NCBI RefSeq assembly: GCF_002575655.3
Contig: NC_053039.3
Coordinates: 241,034,622 to 241,098,621, forward strand
Source: Aegilops tauschii subsp. strangulata
Lineage: Eukaryota > Streptophyta > Magnoliopsida > Poales > Poaceae
Direction: 5' to 3'
Length of the DNA stretch: 64,000 nucleotides
The notes under the pieces were generated by a model, which was given only the letters and a program-made list of their open reading frames with translations, did not search any database and had not been told where the DNA came from. How positions within the stretch are numbered: position 1 is the stretch's first letter; each line of letters opens with the position of its first letter. This document shows positions 13,201-25,094 of this stretch, piece after piece. Both the position numbers and the translations under genes were made by a program.

Positions 13201-13950
13201 AACTAGAACTGGATACTTGAGGTGATAATCGGACAGTATGTCTCTGGGATTGCTTTCTCGCAGGGAGTCGAGAAAGGATCTCTGGCCGAGGTTGATAACA
13301 CTACTACTACTTTACTTTATGCTACTTTTATCTCTTCTGATGCTGCAAGATGCTTGGAGCTGCTAGTCTTCGATAGGCTAGGCTTTCCCCTTCTCTTCTG
13401 GCATTCTGCAGTTCAGTCCACATATACTACCCATTTCATTGACACCGATGCATATGTAGTGTAGATCCTTGCTTGCGAGTACTTTGGATGAGTACTCACG
13501 GTTGCTTTGCTCCCTCTTTTCCCCCTTTTCCTTTCTTCTCGGATGATGCAACTAGATGGTGGAGCCCAGGATCCAGACGCCACCTTCGACGATGACTGCT
13601 ACTACACTAAGGGTGCCTACTACTACGTGGAGGCCGCCGACGACTAGGAGTAGTTAGGAGGCTCCCAGGCAGGAGGCCTTGCCTTTTCGATCGGTGATGC
13701 TTTTGTGCTAGCCTTCTTAAGGCAAACTTGTTTAACTCATGTCTGTACTTAGATATTGTTGCTTCCGCTGACTCTTGTGTTTTCGAGCTTATGTAATCGA
13801 GCCCTCGAGGCCCCTGGCTTGTAATATAAAGCTTGTATTATTTTTAATTTGTGTCTAGAGTTGTGTTGTGATATCTTCCTGTGAGTCCTTGATCTTGATC
13901 GTACACATTTGCGTGTATGATTAGTGTACGATTGAATCGAGGGCGTCACA
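10205..13950 (+). repeat. 3' LTR of the 1-13950 element
   Basis: It runs from TGTAACACCCCC to GGGCGTCACA (3746 bp). It lacks the nested solo LTR and preserves the empty target site at 12415-12419. It also lacks 311 bp found in the 5' LTR. The deletion point is at 12712-12717, where one CTCTGC remains of the two copies (5489-5494 and 5800-5805) that flank the block in the 5' LTR. GC-rich leader-like sequence occupies about 10700-11680. The right flank begins TTGTG at 13951; the left flank is outside the window, so the TSD cannot be checked. Confidence 0.9.
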
Positions 13951-16900
13951 TTGTGACAGTCGGTTTTCGGCTTTCTCCACTGAGGCGCTTAACCATGCTA
14001 GCTGGAAGCATAATCGCAATGGTTCTCCCTTTGCACACCTAGCCGAACAAAGAGGAACGTTGGAGGCAAGTAGAGGAGCCAGGCAACCCAACTATTGACC
14101 AAAGACACAATTCGAAACCGATGCATATAAAGCAATACCCGAGAATGTTTTGCTGAATCTCTAAAGGTGTCCGGCGTAGCACTGTGAGACTTATGCTGGA
14201 AACACACAAATAGTTTAAAAGTGCCATAGGCTTAAAAACCAAAAGACTTATGCGGAAACTCAACGTCCGAACTAAATCAAGTCGATTGGTGCAAATCCGA
14301 AAATTGGTCTACAAATAAATTTGTGCTTCTGGCGTGCTTTAACATGACACATCCGATCTCAAGACTGCAAGTGGGTCAAGATCGGACCCAGGCTATCTGG
14401 CTGTTAACCACACACTCGAGTCGAGGAAGGAGTGATAGAAAAAGACTTTGCAACGAACAAGAAGAAAACACACTTATTATAAAACGGCTCATGTAAATTT
14501 AAGAGCCCCCAGCTAACATGGGTAAAGGGAGTTTCTTTTAACAAACAACTCACGTGAGCACGGTCAAACCGAACACAAATTAAAAATTTAAAACTTTGAG
14601 CATGAAAGCGACTTAGCTGGTTAATGTGCTCGGCATTGATGTCGCGGTCCGAGTTTACGGCGGGACGATGTCCCAGCCCCTAAGCCGGTCCCGAGATGGA
14701 GGAGCGAAGAGCTCGGCACTCGGAAGTGGCGACACAGCACGACCAATGTGGCAAGGTGGAACCCCCCGTCCGTCCGAGGCGACGGAGCACGCCAACAGTA
14801 TGACGCCGAAGTTCCCGGCGTGGGTTAATGAAGTGATGATGAAGCCCCCGGTCCAACCGAGGTGACAACATTGCCCAATCCGGATCATTTACCTATGCAC
14901 AGAAGATAGTGCAAGCCAGAGATAACAGTAATAAAAAAAGGTTGCATGGTTAATAATTAATGCAAAGTGAGTAATAAAAGAAATATGGCCCGTGCGCCAA
15001 ACACCCAACGAGGTAGGACCCTCTTGATGATGCCGAAGTCCCCGAGGCAACCGAACATGTCGGTATGGCAATTCAATCAACAAGATGATAATGCGAGCCA
15101 ATTTATGCCAATTGGGACGACGACGTTGGCTTACCAAAGTGACCGCGTGATGTAGTCGAAGTCGATCACCTACACACATAAAATTGCGGTCCAAAAAGAA
15201 CAATATATATATATATGTAATCCTTGCATAATTGCTTTTCGCAAAAATAATTTATTTAAAGAGATGTGGCCTGGCGCCGAAGTCAATGTCGATGCAGGGC
15301 GTCGGCGTGATGCGGTAAAGGCGTCGCAAAGCCCGAATTCACAGGTTGGTCCGAGTTCTGGATGCGGCGTTCGCCGAACTATGTACGGAAACTGACCGAA
15401 CCACCACGCGACCGTCGTTAATGTGGCCACCATTTGATAGACCTGGTTTATTTGTTGTAGTAATCCGAAGAAAGGTTACCCCCAAAATTGGGACTCGATC
15501 CGCACACCCATTTCCTAATGGGTGATGAAGCGATGACATGGCGATGCTGGCAAAGATTGTCTCACCGAGGCAAAGCCCCTGGTCCAGCTAACGTAACGAA
15601 GCTGGTCGGCTGGTGACGCCGAAGTCTCCGGAGTGGGTTGATGAAGCTAACAGCGTGGGTTGCCAACACAGGGTAACATGCCAAGGAGACGACACAACTG
15701 TGTCGACGAAGGTGGGATGACTAAGTCGGCACGCCGAGGTGACAGCGCGGCCCGGTTTGAACCAATCGCCTGCACACATAAAATAATGCAAGCCAAAAAT
15801 AATAACAATAATATGCTTAAAAACTTCTTCTACTTAATTAATTTAAGTGAAGTAAATAATTAAAAATATGGCCTGAATGCCTAGGTGACGGAGCAGGTCG
15901 GTAAGGTGATGTTGCAGCCACCATGCCAGCCGATGTGTCGAAGCTGGTCGGCCGGTGACGCCGAAGTCACCGGAGCATGTTGATGAAGAAATAGCGGAGC
16001 CCCCGGTCCAGCCGAGGTGTCGAAGTAGGTCGGCGTGATGGACATCGGCTTGAAGAAGCAGCAGTGCCTCCATGCCAATGCAGGTCGTAGCTCGTGACGT
16101 GGTCAATGTCGGCTTGATGAAGTGACCGTGCGGCGATGCCGGTGTGCCCGCTCCGTGTAACCTGTGGGGCGGCATTGTTGGTGACGATTTATCCTTCGCG
16201 ATGCCGAACTCTTGTTCGGCTCGCAGAGATGATGATCCGAAGAAGTTGAGCTCGGCTCAACAAAGCGACGACGTGTCTAGCGCAGGTCGGCAATCGCACA
16301 ACAATATTGCCGGACTGGTTTGACACCAGCTTGATGATGAAGAGTACCTTAGAGAAGGCTTCAAATTTTATGGGAACATGTTTAAGAATAACGTGCAATA
16401 CCCTAGAAGAAAATTCCTTTAAAAAGGTTGTCCAACACCCCGTTCATGAAGAAAGATGAATTCGGGTCGGATTCGTATTCGGGCAGAAAACAGATCCGAA
16501 AAGTGATGCACTAATCGGAAGGTTCCCGGAGTTTGGACGGTCGGATCGAGCTGAAAGTTTGAGAGGTGGTAGATATAGGAATTTCGCAGCAGATCAACGG
16601 TTGGATCTTCCAAAGGACGTCCGAGCTAGATGCTGGACACCACGCTCCAAACTCGTCCAGATTCCCGTCCAGATTCGACAGGGCTCCGGTATATCGGAGA
16701 TCGGCGGAGATTGCTCCATCGGAACGCGATGAAATTTTATAGTGTTGTTGTAGACTCAATTCCGCACAATTCCACTGAAGGAATCATCAAAACGATGCTC
16801 AAGGAGGTGGTGGTAGCGGATACAAATTTGCTGTTCGGAAAAACAGCACGGTCGCCCGAGGGCAATGTTGACGTTGAGCCCCCGAGCTCCATGGATGATT

Positions 16901-17092
16901 CCTCCATGATCATGATAGAGATCAGAGTTGATGTTGATGAAGGCCCTCGTCTGAACATGACGATTGGAGGCAAGGCACGGTCCTTGCTCAAGCCAAGGTG
17001 ACATTCGAGCCGGCGATGAAGACGCAGACGTCGCAGGCGAGCCATTGATGTTTTTGCCGACCACACAGCGGAACTCTCAATGAAAGCACCAT
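13951..17092 (-). mobile_element. Internal remnant of a Tat-type gypsy element, cut on the left by the 1-13950 element
   Basis: The right border is the PBS-like sequence next to the LTR at 17093 (minus strand ATGGTGCTTTCATTGAGAG). The left part (13951-14160) is similar to 57240-57420, just beyond the antisense gene of the Tat-type element at 44786-64000; shared phrases include GGAGCCAGG.AACCCA and CTAGCCGAACAA. No gag or pol frame survives. The middle holds diverged repeats (separate entry). The left end stops exactly at the neighbouring LTR, consistent with that element having inserted here. Confidence 0.6.
14888..15876. repeat. Three diverged copies of a leader repeat
   Basis: A phrase of the form ACCTACACACATAAAAT, then GCAAGCCAAAAAT, an A/T-rich stretch, and ATATGGCCTG followed by GCCGAAG, recurs starting near 14888, 15167 and 15768. 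Nearby phrases GACGCCGAAGT, TTGATGAAG and CCCCCGGTCCA.CCGAGGTG also recur (14801-14865, 15585-15650, 15941-16020). The spacing is uneven, so this is an old, partly deleted array. Confidence 0.55.
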
Positions 17093-17574
17093 TGTCGGTG
17101 TCAAAACCGGCAGATCTCGGGTAGGGGTCCCGAGCTGTGTGTCATGGATCGATGGGTAACCGGAGACAGGGGACACGATGTTTACCCAGGTTCGGGCCCT
17201 CTTGATGGAGGTAATACCCTACTTCCTGCTTGATTGATCTTGATGAATATAGAGATTACAAGAGTTGATCTACCCCGAGATCATATGTTGTGGTCTAAAC
17301 CCTAGGGGTATGATGACTAATGTCATAATGATCTATCAACTAGCCTGGCCTTGGCTTATATAATGCACCAGAGGCCTAGGATAACAAGAGTCCTAGCCGA
17401 ATACGTTGGTGGAGAGGATTCCTTGTCTTGATCACCAAGTCTTGTGGAATACTCCTTGTTTGCGGCATGGGCTGCCCGAAGCGGCCCATGAGTGAACCGC
17501 CATGGGGGTCCTCGGCCCGATCCACCTAGTCGGGAGACGATGTGGTGAGTAACCCCTAGTCCAGGACACCATCT
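17093..17574 (-). repeat. LTR of a Tat-type gypsy element (5' LTR in minus orientation)
   Basis: The plus strand reads TGTCGGTGTCAAAACCGGC at 17093 and ends near CCAGGACACCATCTA. Its first 200 bases match the LTR start at 44786. On the minus strand the LTR ends in ACCGACA and is followed by the PBS-like sequence, so it is a 5' LTR. A TATATAA element lies at about 17354-17361. The outer end (17571-17575) is slightly mutated, so the border is uncertain by a few bases. ACCAT occurs at both 17088 and 17568, but the left copy lies inside the PBS, so I do not take it as a TSD. Confidence 0.75.
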
Positions 17575-17575
17575 A

Positions 17576-18300
17576 GCGGCGGAGGAACTTGTCGTCATCC
17601 ATCCACCGGTGCTATTCCGCACACGAGGCAGTTTGCCCCTCGTCATGAGCCTGCTCATCGATCGGAGGCTGCTGCATCCCAGTAGTGTTGTTGGATGGGG
17701 GCTCTAGAATAAACATACTCTACACAAAGTCACTTCAACAAATGGACATACCACACGAGGGCCTACGCCCTTCCAAGATAGAGTTTCGCCGCATCGTCCT
17801 GAACGCAAAGTAGAGCCCACGGGACATATCACAATGGAAGTCATTTTTGCGGATGGCGACAACTAAATATGCGAGCTAATCAGCTTCGAGCTGGTCCCAT
17901 CCATTGGAAGATGTGATGTGGTGCTCGGGAGACCAGCGTTCACCAAATTCATGGTCGTGCCACACTATACCTACATATAGATGATGATGTCGGGCCCCAC
18001 GACATCATTATGCTCCATGGATACCCCCTCCAAGACATACTCGCAGAGAAGGGCAACCTGGAGGAGGTCACGGAATGGACAACCAAGCACACAGAGGCCC
18101 GGCGCATGCCCTCTACCAAGAAGTTCCCACGATATGACTGCGGTCGGAGGCCTCCAGGCGAACCAGCACACGCAAGGACACTGGATAACCCAGAGCTTAG
18201 GCACGATCCACCAAGACGGAGGCCACAATCCTACTGGTGTAGACCTCCACATAAGCATAACTCCGGAGGCCATAGCAGCAAGCAAGTCTAGCAAGCCCTT
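17576..18300 (+). pseudogene. Ty3/gypsy protease-region remnant
   Basis: In the frame starting at 17834 the peptide reads EVIFADGDN, a stop at 17864-17866, then ICELISFELV and CDVVLGRPAFTKFMVVPHY before another stop near 17980. The LGRPAFTKFM.VPHY motif is the C-terminal end of the retropepsin-like domain of grass gypsy polyproteins. The catalytic Asp part is not preserved. Upstream, 17760-17833 seems to belong to the same domain but is out of frame. It lies on the opposite strand to the antisense-type pseudogene at 27789-29239, as expected if both derive from one plus-strand Tat element. No reverse transcriptase is seen after it. Confidence 0.65.
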
Positions 18301-18959
18301 CATGGCACATCTACACTAGTAATTTTAAATTTCTATTATTTCCTTGCAAAATCATAAATTTTAATTAAGTCAGACATCATGGAATAATCATATTAGCTTG
18401 ATCTTGTAGTAGACAGACAATAAGGTTATTTTATTACACTGCATATGATCGCTAAATGAAGTACACAAAACATCTAGTACTGAAACTCCCTGGAAATGTT
18501 TGCGGATGGTATGACAGATCTCCTTATTTTGTGACTCAGGGCTGCATCGTATTTCGGATGCTCCGCAGCTCCGAATCTAGACTACATCCAGTGACCCTTC
18601 AAAGTAAAAGTACGGGGGGCTGCATTCATGGTACATAGACCTTCCATCGTTCAACAAAAACAAAGACGTGAGGTCACAAGGCTTACAGCCAACCTTGTCT
18701 CTCGAGTCATGACAAACCTTAATGTATGTCGAGGACCGACGCAGTGCTCGCAGCCAAAGGCAGTACAATAGGGCACATATCAGCATGTCGAGCTCAAAAG
18801 AGGCCCTTGTCCATATGGCCAATGCTAGCACACACATATTTTGCCGGGCAAGGGCGTTCTCGACACAGCAATGGCAGGTTACAAAAATAACTCAACTAAA
18901 CAAAATAGTAAAATACAACAGTAGTCCATAGTTTTGCATAAAAAATCTAGCTCTATGAT
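18301..18959. other. Unassigned spacer
   Basis: AT-rich sequence with no open frame longer than about 85 codons, no terminal repeats and no recognised family. It lies between the gypsy protease remnant and the next LTR. It may be internal sequence of the same old Tat-type element, but nothing in it proves this. Confidence 0.4.
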
Positions 18960-20600
18960 TGATGTCTACTACACAACTTGTTCTTGTAGACTTGTGTTGG
19001 GCCTCCAAGCACAGAGTTTTGTAGGACAGTAGCAAATTTCCCTCAAGTGGATGACCTAAGGTTTATCAATCCATGGGAGGCATAAGATGAAGATGGTCTC
19101 TCTCAAACAACCCCGCAACCAAATAATAAAAAGTCTCTTGTGTCCCCAACACACCAAATACAATGGTAATTCGATAGGTGCACTAGTTCGGCGAAGAGAT
19201 CGTGATACAAGCGTAGTAATGATAGTAGATATTGATTTTTGTAATAAGAACAATAAAAATAGCAAGGTAGCAAGTAACAAAAGTGAGCACAAATGGTATT
19301 GCAATGCTTGAAAATGAGGCCTAGGGTCCATACTTTTGCTAGTGCAATCTCTCAACAATGCTAATATAATTGGATCATATAACCATCCCTCAACATGCGA
19401 TGAAGAATCACTCCAAAGTTCCTATCTAGCGGATAACATAAGAAGAAATTGTTGGTAGGGTACGAAACCACCTCGAAGCTATTCTTTCCGATCAATCTAT
19501 CCAAGAGTTCGTACCAAAATAACACCAAGTTATCCTTTTCGATCGATCTATCCAGAGTTCGTACTAAAATAACACCAAGTTATCCTTTCTGATCGATCTA
19601 TCAAGAGTTCATACTAAGATTACACCAAATAATTTCAGATTCATAATACACAATCTAACACAAAGAACCTCAAAGTGTGCCCCAAGATTTCTATCGGAGA
19701 AACAAAGACAAGAACGTGCATCAACCCCTATGCATAGATTACCCCAATGTCACCTCGAGAATCCGCGAGTTGAGTGCCAAAACATATATCAAGTGAACCA
19801 ATATGATACCCCATTGTCACCATGGGTATTCATAGCAAGACATACATCAAGTGTTCTCAAATTCATAGAAGTATTCGATCCGATAAGAACGAAATCTCAA
19901 AGGGAAAACTCAATTCACAACAAGATAAAGAGGGGAAAACACCTGATCCATCTATATTAACAAAGCCCGCGATACATCAAGATCGTGACATCTCAAGAAC
20001 ACGAGAGAGAGAGAGAGATTAAACACATAGCTACTGGTACAAACCCTCAGCCCCGATGGTGGACTACTCCCTCTCATCATGGTGACCGCCGGGATGATGA
20101 AGATGGCCACCGATGATGATTTCCCCCTCTGGTGGAGTGCCGGAACGGGGTCTAGATTGGTTTTTCGTGGCTATAGAGGCTTGAGGCGGCGGAGCTTCTG
20201 ATCTAGGGTTATCCCGAGGGTTTTTGGAATATTTGGCAATTTATAGGGCGAAGAGGCGGTGCGGGAGGCCACCGAGGTGGGCACTACCCACCTGGGTGCG
20301 CCTGGGGGCTGGTGGGTTGTGCTCTCCTCGGAGCTCCCCTCTGCTACTTATTTGGCCTGCCGGGTGTCTTCTGGCGTGGAAAAAATCTCCAAAAAGTTTT
20401 GCTGCGTTTGGAGTCCGTTTGGTATTGATTTTCTGCTATGTAAAAACAAGCAAAAAACGACAACTCGCACTGGGCACTATGTCGATAGGCTAGTCCCAAA
20501 AATGATATAAAGTTGCTATAAAATGATTGTAAAACTTCCCACAATGATAATATAATAGCATAAATACTTCATAAATTATAGATACGTTGGAGACGTATCA
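18960..20600 (-). repeat. 3' LTR (minus orientation) of the 18960-27788 element
   Basis: 1641 bp. In sense orientation it starts TGATACGTCTCCAACG and ends GTAGACATCA. It is flanked at 20601 by the polypurine tract. It contains three copies of a 50-bp tandem repeat (19478-19628). Confidence 0.9.
19478..19628. repeat. Tandem repeat, 3 x about 50 bp, inside the LTR
   Basis: Each unit runs from G[C/T]TAT.CTTT through GATC.ATCTATC.AGAGTTC to A.ACACCAA. The same triplet is in the other LTR at 26651-26801, so the duplication predates this insertion. Confidence 0.85.
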
Positions 20601-20614
20601 GCATCCCCAAGCTT
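20601..20614 (-). other. Polypurine tract of the 18960-27788 element
   Basis: On the minus strand AAGCTTGGGGATGC directly precedes the LTR start TGATACG. The same motif recurs inside the element (22165-22178, 22222-22235, 25810-25823). Confidence 0.8.
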
Positions 20615-23350
20615 AATTTCTACTCATCCTCGAGTAGGTAAATGATAAAAGAAATAATTTATGAAGTGTGAATGCTAGCAAAGTGCATAAGTTTGATTAA
20701 TGATAATTTCAGTCACTTTTCCTAGCATCATAACATCAATTCTTTCTCATAAAACTTCTCATGTTAAAATAGCAACCAATTCACATGTTAAGGTTCAAAC
20801 AATGAATTCACTTGAAACTCAACAACCTATATTCTTAGTCACCAAACAATGGAAATTCAACGTATTCAACAGAATCTAAGTAAGAGCTCCAAAAACCCAA
20901 TCACCATATAGTGTTCTATGATTGCTAGTAATCAAAGCATATTCTTTGAACAAATGGAATCCATCGAACACAGAGAAAGATAGGGGCTTAATATTTTGCC
21001 TCCCAACTCATTTATCATAGAGATAATTGTCAACAATAATAATTCATGATCAAATATATTTGACTGGCCATATGTGCCTAGATCTTTCCCCATCACATGA
21101 TGCTTGCCAAAGAGAATAACTGAGGTCGAATGAGGATGTATACTATTGACTCTTTGCATAAAAGTAAATACTGAAAGGTAAAAGATAGGCCCTTCGCAGT
21201 GGGAAGCAGAGGTTGTCATGCGCTTCTTATTTGGATGCCCAAGCTCTTAATGCAAAGGAACGTCATGTTATATTGCCCCTTATGATAGCAACCTTTATTA
21301 TGCAGTTCGTCGCTTTTATTACTTTGCCATCACAAGTTCGTAAAATGCTCAATTTTCCCTTACAATAAAAGATCAAACATATTTAGGAGCAATTTTTATT
21401 GCTTTATGCACCGATGACAACTTACATGAAGGATCTTATTCAATCCATAGGTAGGTATGGTGGACACTCATGGCAAGAAACTGGGTTTAAGGGTTTTCTG
21501 ATGCACAAGTAGTATCTCTACATAGTACGAATTTTTGGCTACCAAAATATCTTAGGCAAACACCACATGTTGGAGGATCCATGACAATATAACTTCTATG
21601 CAAATATACCCAAACATAACTCATTACGTTGTCTTCCTTGTCCAACTTTAACTAATTTGCTCAAGTTTGAAAATATTTAATGGGTATTCACAATCATAGA
21701 AGATATCAAAGATAATATATTTGCATGTGAAAGTTCTCTTCCTTATACTAATCATTCATGAATTGCTTGTATGACCAATATTGTGATTGTCAAGCTTCAA
21801 AAGATTTCACTTTCTACACCCAATGTGAAGCTACTACTAGGCATGATATGAACATATAATTTCAACTTTATAGCATTCAATTCATTCAACAATTTACTCA
21901 TAGGATATAAGTGAAGCACAAGAGAAAATGACAATCTACTCCAAAAAGATATAAGTGAAGATCAAGCGAGTAGTTAAGTAAATAGGTAGCTAATTGTGGA
22001 CTCTCTCTTATTTAAAAACTTTCAGATCCAAGTATTTATTAAAATAGAAAGCAAAAAAAAATGACATTCTAAGAATAGCACACATCATGTGAAGAAGCAA
22101 AAACTTAGGCTCAACCGAGACTAACCGATAATTGTTGATGAAGAAAGGTGGGATGCCTACCGGGGTATCCCCAAGCTTAGATGCTTGAGACTTCTTGAAA
22201 TATTATCTTGGGAAGCCTTGGGCATCCCCAAGCTTGAGCTTTTGTGTCTCCTTACTTCCTTTTATATCACGGTTTCCCTAAATCTCAAAAACTTCATCCA
22301 CACAAAACTCAACAAAACTCGTGAGATAAGTTAGTATAAATCATTGGAAAACCTTATCATTCTCTACTGTAGCAAATCACTAAAATTATTATTTAACATT
22401 GCATACTAAATGCCTCTGCATATTTAATACTCCTATCCTCGAATAGAATCATTAAACAAGCAAACATATGCAAACATAACAGCAATCTGCCAAAACAGTA
22501 TAGTCTGTAAAGGATGCAAGCATATCAATACTTCTTTAACTCCAAAACATCTGAAAAATTACCACACTGTATAAAATTTATCATAGCTTATTGTGCAAAA
22601 AAATTCAACATTTTATCACAGTCTGACTTTTCTTGGGAATTTTTACAACAGCGACAAACTTTCTGTTTTGAAATAGCAACTCATATACTTGCAAAATAAG
22701 CATGGTAAAGGCTATCCTTGCCACTTTTATTGAAATAAAAGATACAAAACATTATTATAAATAACATCAAGCAAATCAAAACAAAATAAAATGACGCTCC
22801 AAGCAAAACTCATATCATGTGATGAATGAAAATATAGCTCCAAGTGAGGTTATCATTTCCACAATTTATATTGAGCAATATAAGCCATAGAAACTAGAAA
22901 ACAAGCAAACTATGCATTGAAAACAGAATCTGTCAAAAACAGAACCGTCTGTAGTAATCTGTACTCTAACCATACTTCTGCTACTCCAAAAATTCTGAAA
23001 ATTTAGGAAAACGTAGGTAATCGGTATATCAATCTTGTGTAAAAAATTCAGAAGCTTTCGTCACTTTTGTGATTTTTGAAAATTGTTTTACAGGATGCAA
23101 AAGTTTCTGTTTTCCAACAAGATCAAATCAACTATCACCAAACATAATCCCAAAGGCTTTACTTGGCACTTTACTGGAACAAAAGCTATAAAACATGATT
23201 ACTACAGTAGCCTAATCATGTAAACACACAAAAACAGTAGGGGTAAATGTTGTGTTGTCTCCCAACAAGCGCTTTTCTTCAATGTATTTTTAGCTAGGCA
23301 TGATGATTTCAATGATGCTCACATAAAAGTAAAGAATTGAACACACATGG
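20615..23350 (-). other. Internal 3' region, non-coding
   Basis: AT-rich. All frames are short. The block 20932-21370 is related to 42990-43300 in the neighbouring truncated element, so the two families share this internal sequence. Two extra PPT-like motifs lie at 22165 and 22222. Confidence 0.65.
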
Positions 23351-25089
23351 TGTTGGGGAACGTAGTAATTTCAAAAAAATTCCTACGCACATGCAAGATC
23401 ATGGTGATGCATAGCAACGAGAGGGGAGAGTATTGTCCACGTACCCTCGTAGACCGAAAGCGGAAGCGTTAGCACAACGCGGTTGATGTAGTCGTACGTC
23501 TTCACGATCCGACCGATCAAGTACCGAATGCACGGCACCTCCGAGTTCAGCACACGTTCAGCCCGATGACGTCCCTCGAACTCTGATCCAGCCGAGTGTT
23601 GAGGGAGAGTTTCGTCAGCACGACGGCGTGGTGACGATGATGATGTTCTACCGACGCAGGGCTTCGCCTAAGCACCGCTACAGTATTATCGAGGTGGACT
23701 ATGGTGGAGGGGGCACCGCACACGGCTAAAAGATCAAACGATCAATTGTTGTGTCTCTAGGGTGCCCCCTGCCCCCGTATATAAAGGAGCAAGGGGGGAG
23801 GTGCGGCCGGCCAAGAGGGGTTGCGCCAGGAGGAGTCCTACTCCCACCGGGAGTAGGACTCCCTCCCTTTTCCTTGTTGGATTAGGAGAAGAGGGGGAAA
23901 GAGGTGGAGGAGAAGAAGGAAGGGGGGGGGGGCGCCGCCCCCTCTCCTTGTCCTATTCGGATTAGGGGGAGGGGCGCGCGGCCCTGCCCTGGCCGCCTCT
24001 CCTCTTCTCCACTAAGGCCCACTATGGCCCATTAACCCCTGGGGGGTTCCGGTAACTCCTCCGGTACTCCGGTAAAATCCCGATTTCACCTGGAACACTT
24101 CCGATATCCAAATATAGGCTTCCAATATATCAATCTTCATGTCTCGACCATTTTGAGACTCCCCGTCATGTCCGTGATCACACCCGGGACTCCAAACAAC
24201 CTTCGGTACATCAAAACATATAAACTCATAATATAACTGTCATCGAAACATTAAGCGTGCGGACCCTACGTGTTCGAGAACTATGTAGACATGACCGAGA
24301 CACGTCTCCGGTCAATAACCAATAGCGGAACCTGGATGCTCATATTGGCTCCCACATATTCTACGAAGATCTTTATCAGTCAGACCGCATGACAACATAC
24401 GTTGTTCCCTTTGTCATCGGTATGTTACTTGCCCGAGATTCGATCGTCGGTATCTCAATACCTAGTTCAATCTTGTTACCGACAAGTCTCTTTACTCATT
24501 CCGTAATACATCATCCCGCAACTAACTCATTAGTTGCAATGCTTGCAAGGCTTAAGTGATGTCCATTGCCGAGTGGGCCCAGAGATACCTCTCCGACAAT
24601 CGGAGTGACAAATCCTAATCTCGAAATACGCCAACCCAACAAGTACCTTCGGAGACACCTGTAGAGCACCTTTATAATCACCCAGTTACGTTGTGACGTT
24701 TGGTAGCACACAAAGTGTTCCTCCGGTAAACGGGAGTTGCATAATCTCATAGTCATAGGAACATGTATAAGTCATGAAAAAAGCAATAGCAACATACTAA
24801 ACAATTGAGTGCTAAGCTAACGGAATGGGTCAAGTCTATCACATCATTCTTCTAATGATGTGATCCCGTTAATCAAATGACAACCCATGTCAATGGCTAG
24901 GAAACATAACCATCTTTGATTAACGAGCTAGTCAAGTAGAGGCATACTAGTGACACTCTGTTTGTCTATGTATTCACACAAGTATTACGTTTCCGGTTAA
25001 TACAATTCTAGCATGAATAATAAACATTTATCATGATATATGGAAATAAATAATAACTTTATTATTGCCTCTAGGGCATATTTCCTTCA
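23351..25089 (-). mobile_element. Angela/WIS-type Ty1-copia solo LTR
   Basis: On the plus strand it reads TGTTGGGGAACGTAG to CTAGGGCATATTTCCTTCA (1739 bp). It is flanked by perfect 5-bp duplications CATGG at 23346-23350 and 25090-25094. It has the Angela LTR layout: a GC-rich part with GTATATAAAGG at about 23777 and an AT-rich U3 start. It is very similar to the LTRs at 45078 and 51902. There is no internal domain beside it, so it is a recombination product. Confidence 0.95.
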
Positions 25090-25094
25090 CATGG

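Larger units (their letters stand above)
1..13950 (+). mobile_element. Non-autonomous Ty3/gypsy-like LTR retrotransposon with about 4-kb LTRs; 5' end outside the window
   Basis: The sequence of 1-1401 plus 5192-7047 is repeated at 11014-13950, which defines two LTRs in direct orientation. Between them lie a primer-binding site matching initiator tRNA-Met (TGGTATCAGAGCC at 7051) and a purine-rich tract just before the second LTR. Position 1 corresponds to 11014 in the 3' LTR, so roughly 0.8 kb of the 5' LTR lies upstream of the window. The internal region is only about 3.2 kb and shows no gag, protease, reverse transcriptase or integrase motif, so the element must have depended on a helper. 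The motif before the 3' LTR (CTCGGGACGAGATTTC, then purines) resembles that of Tekay/Del-type gypsy elements. The family name is not assigned. Confidence 0.85.

Noticed and set aside
17088..17572. ACCAT on both sides of an LTR as a possible TSD for a solo LTR
   Set aside because: The left copy is part of the PBS-like sequence and internal sequence of the same family continues to the left, so the LTR is not solo. The match is likely chance.
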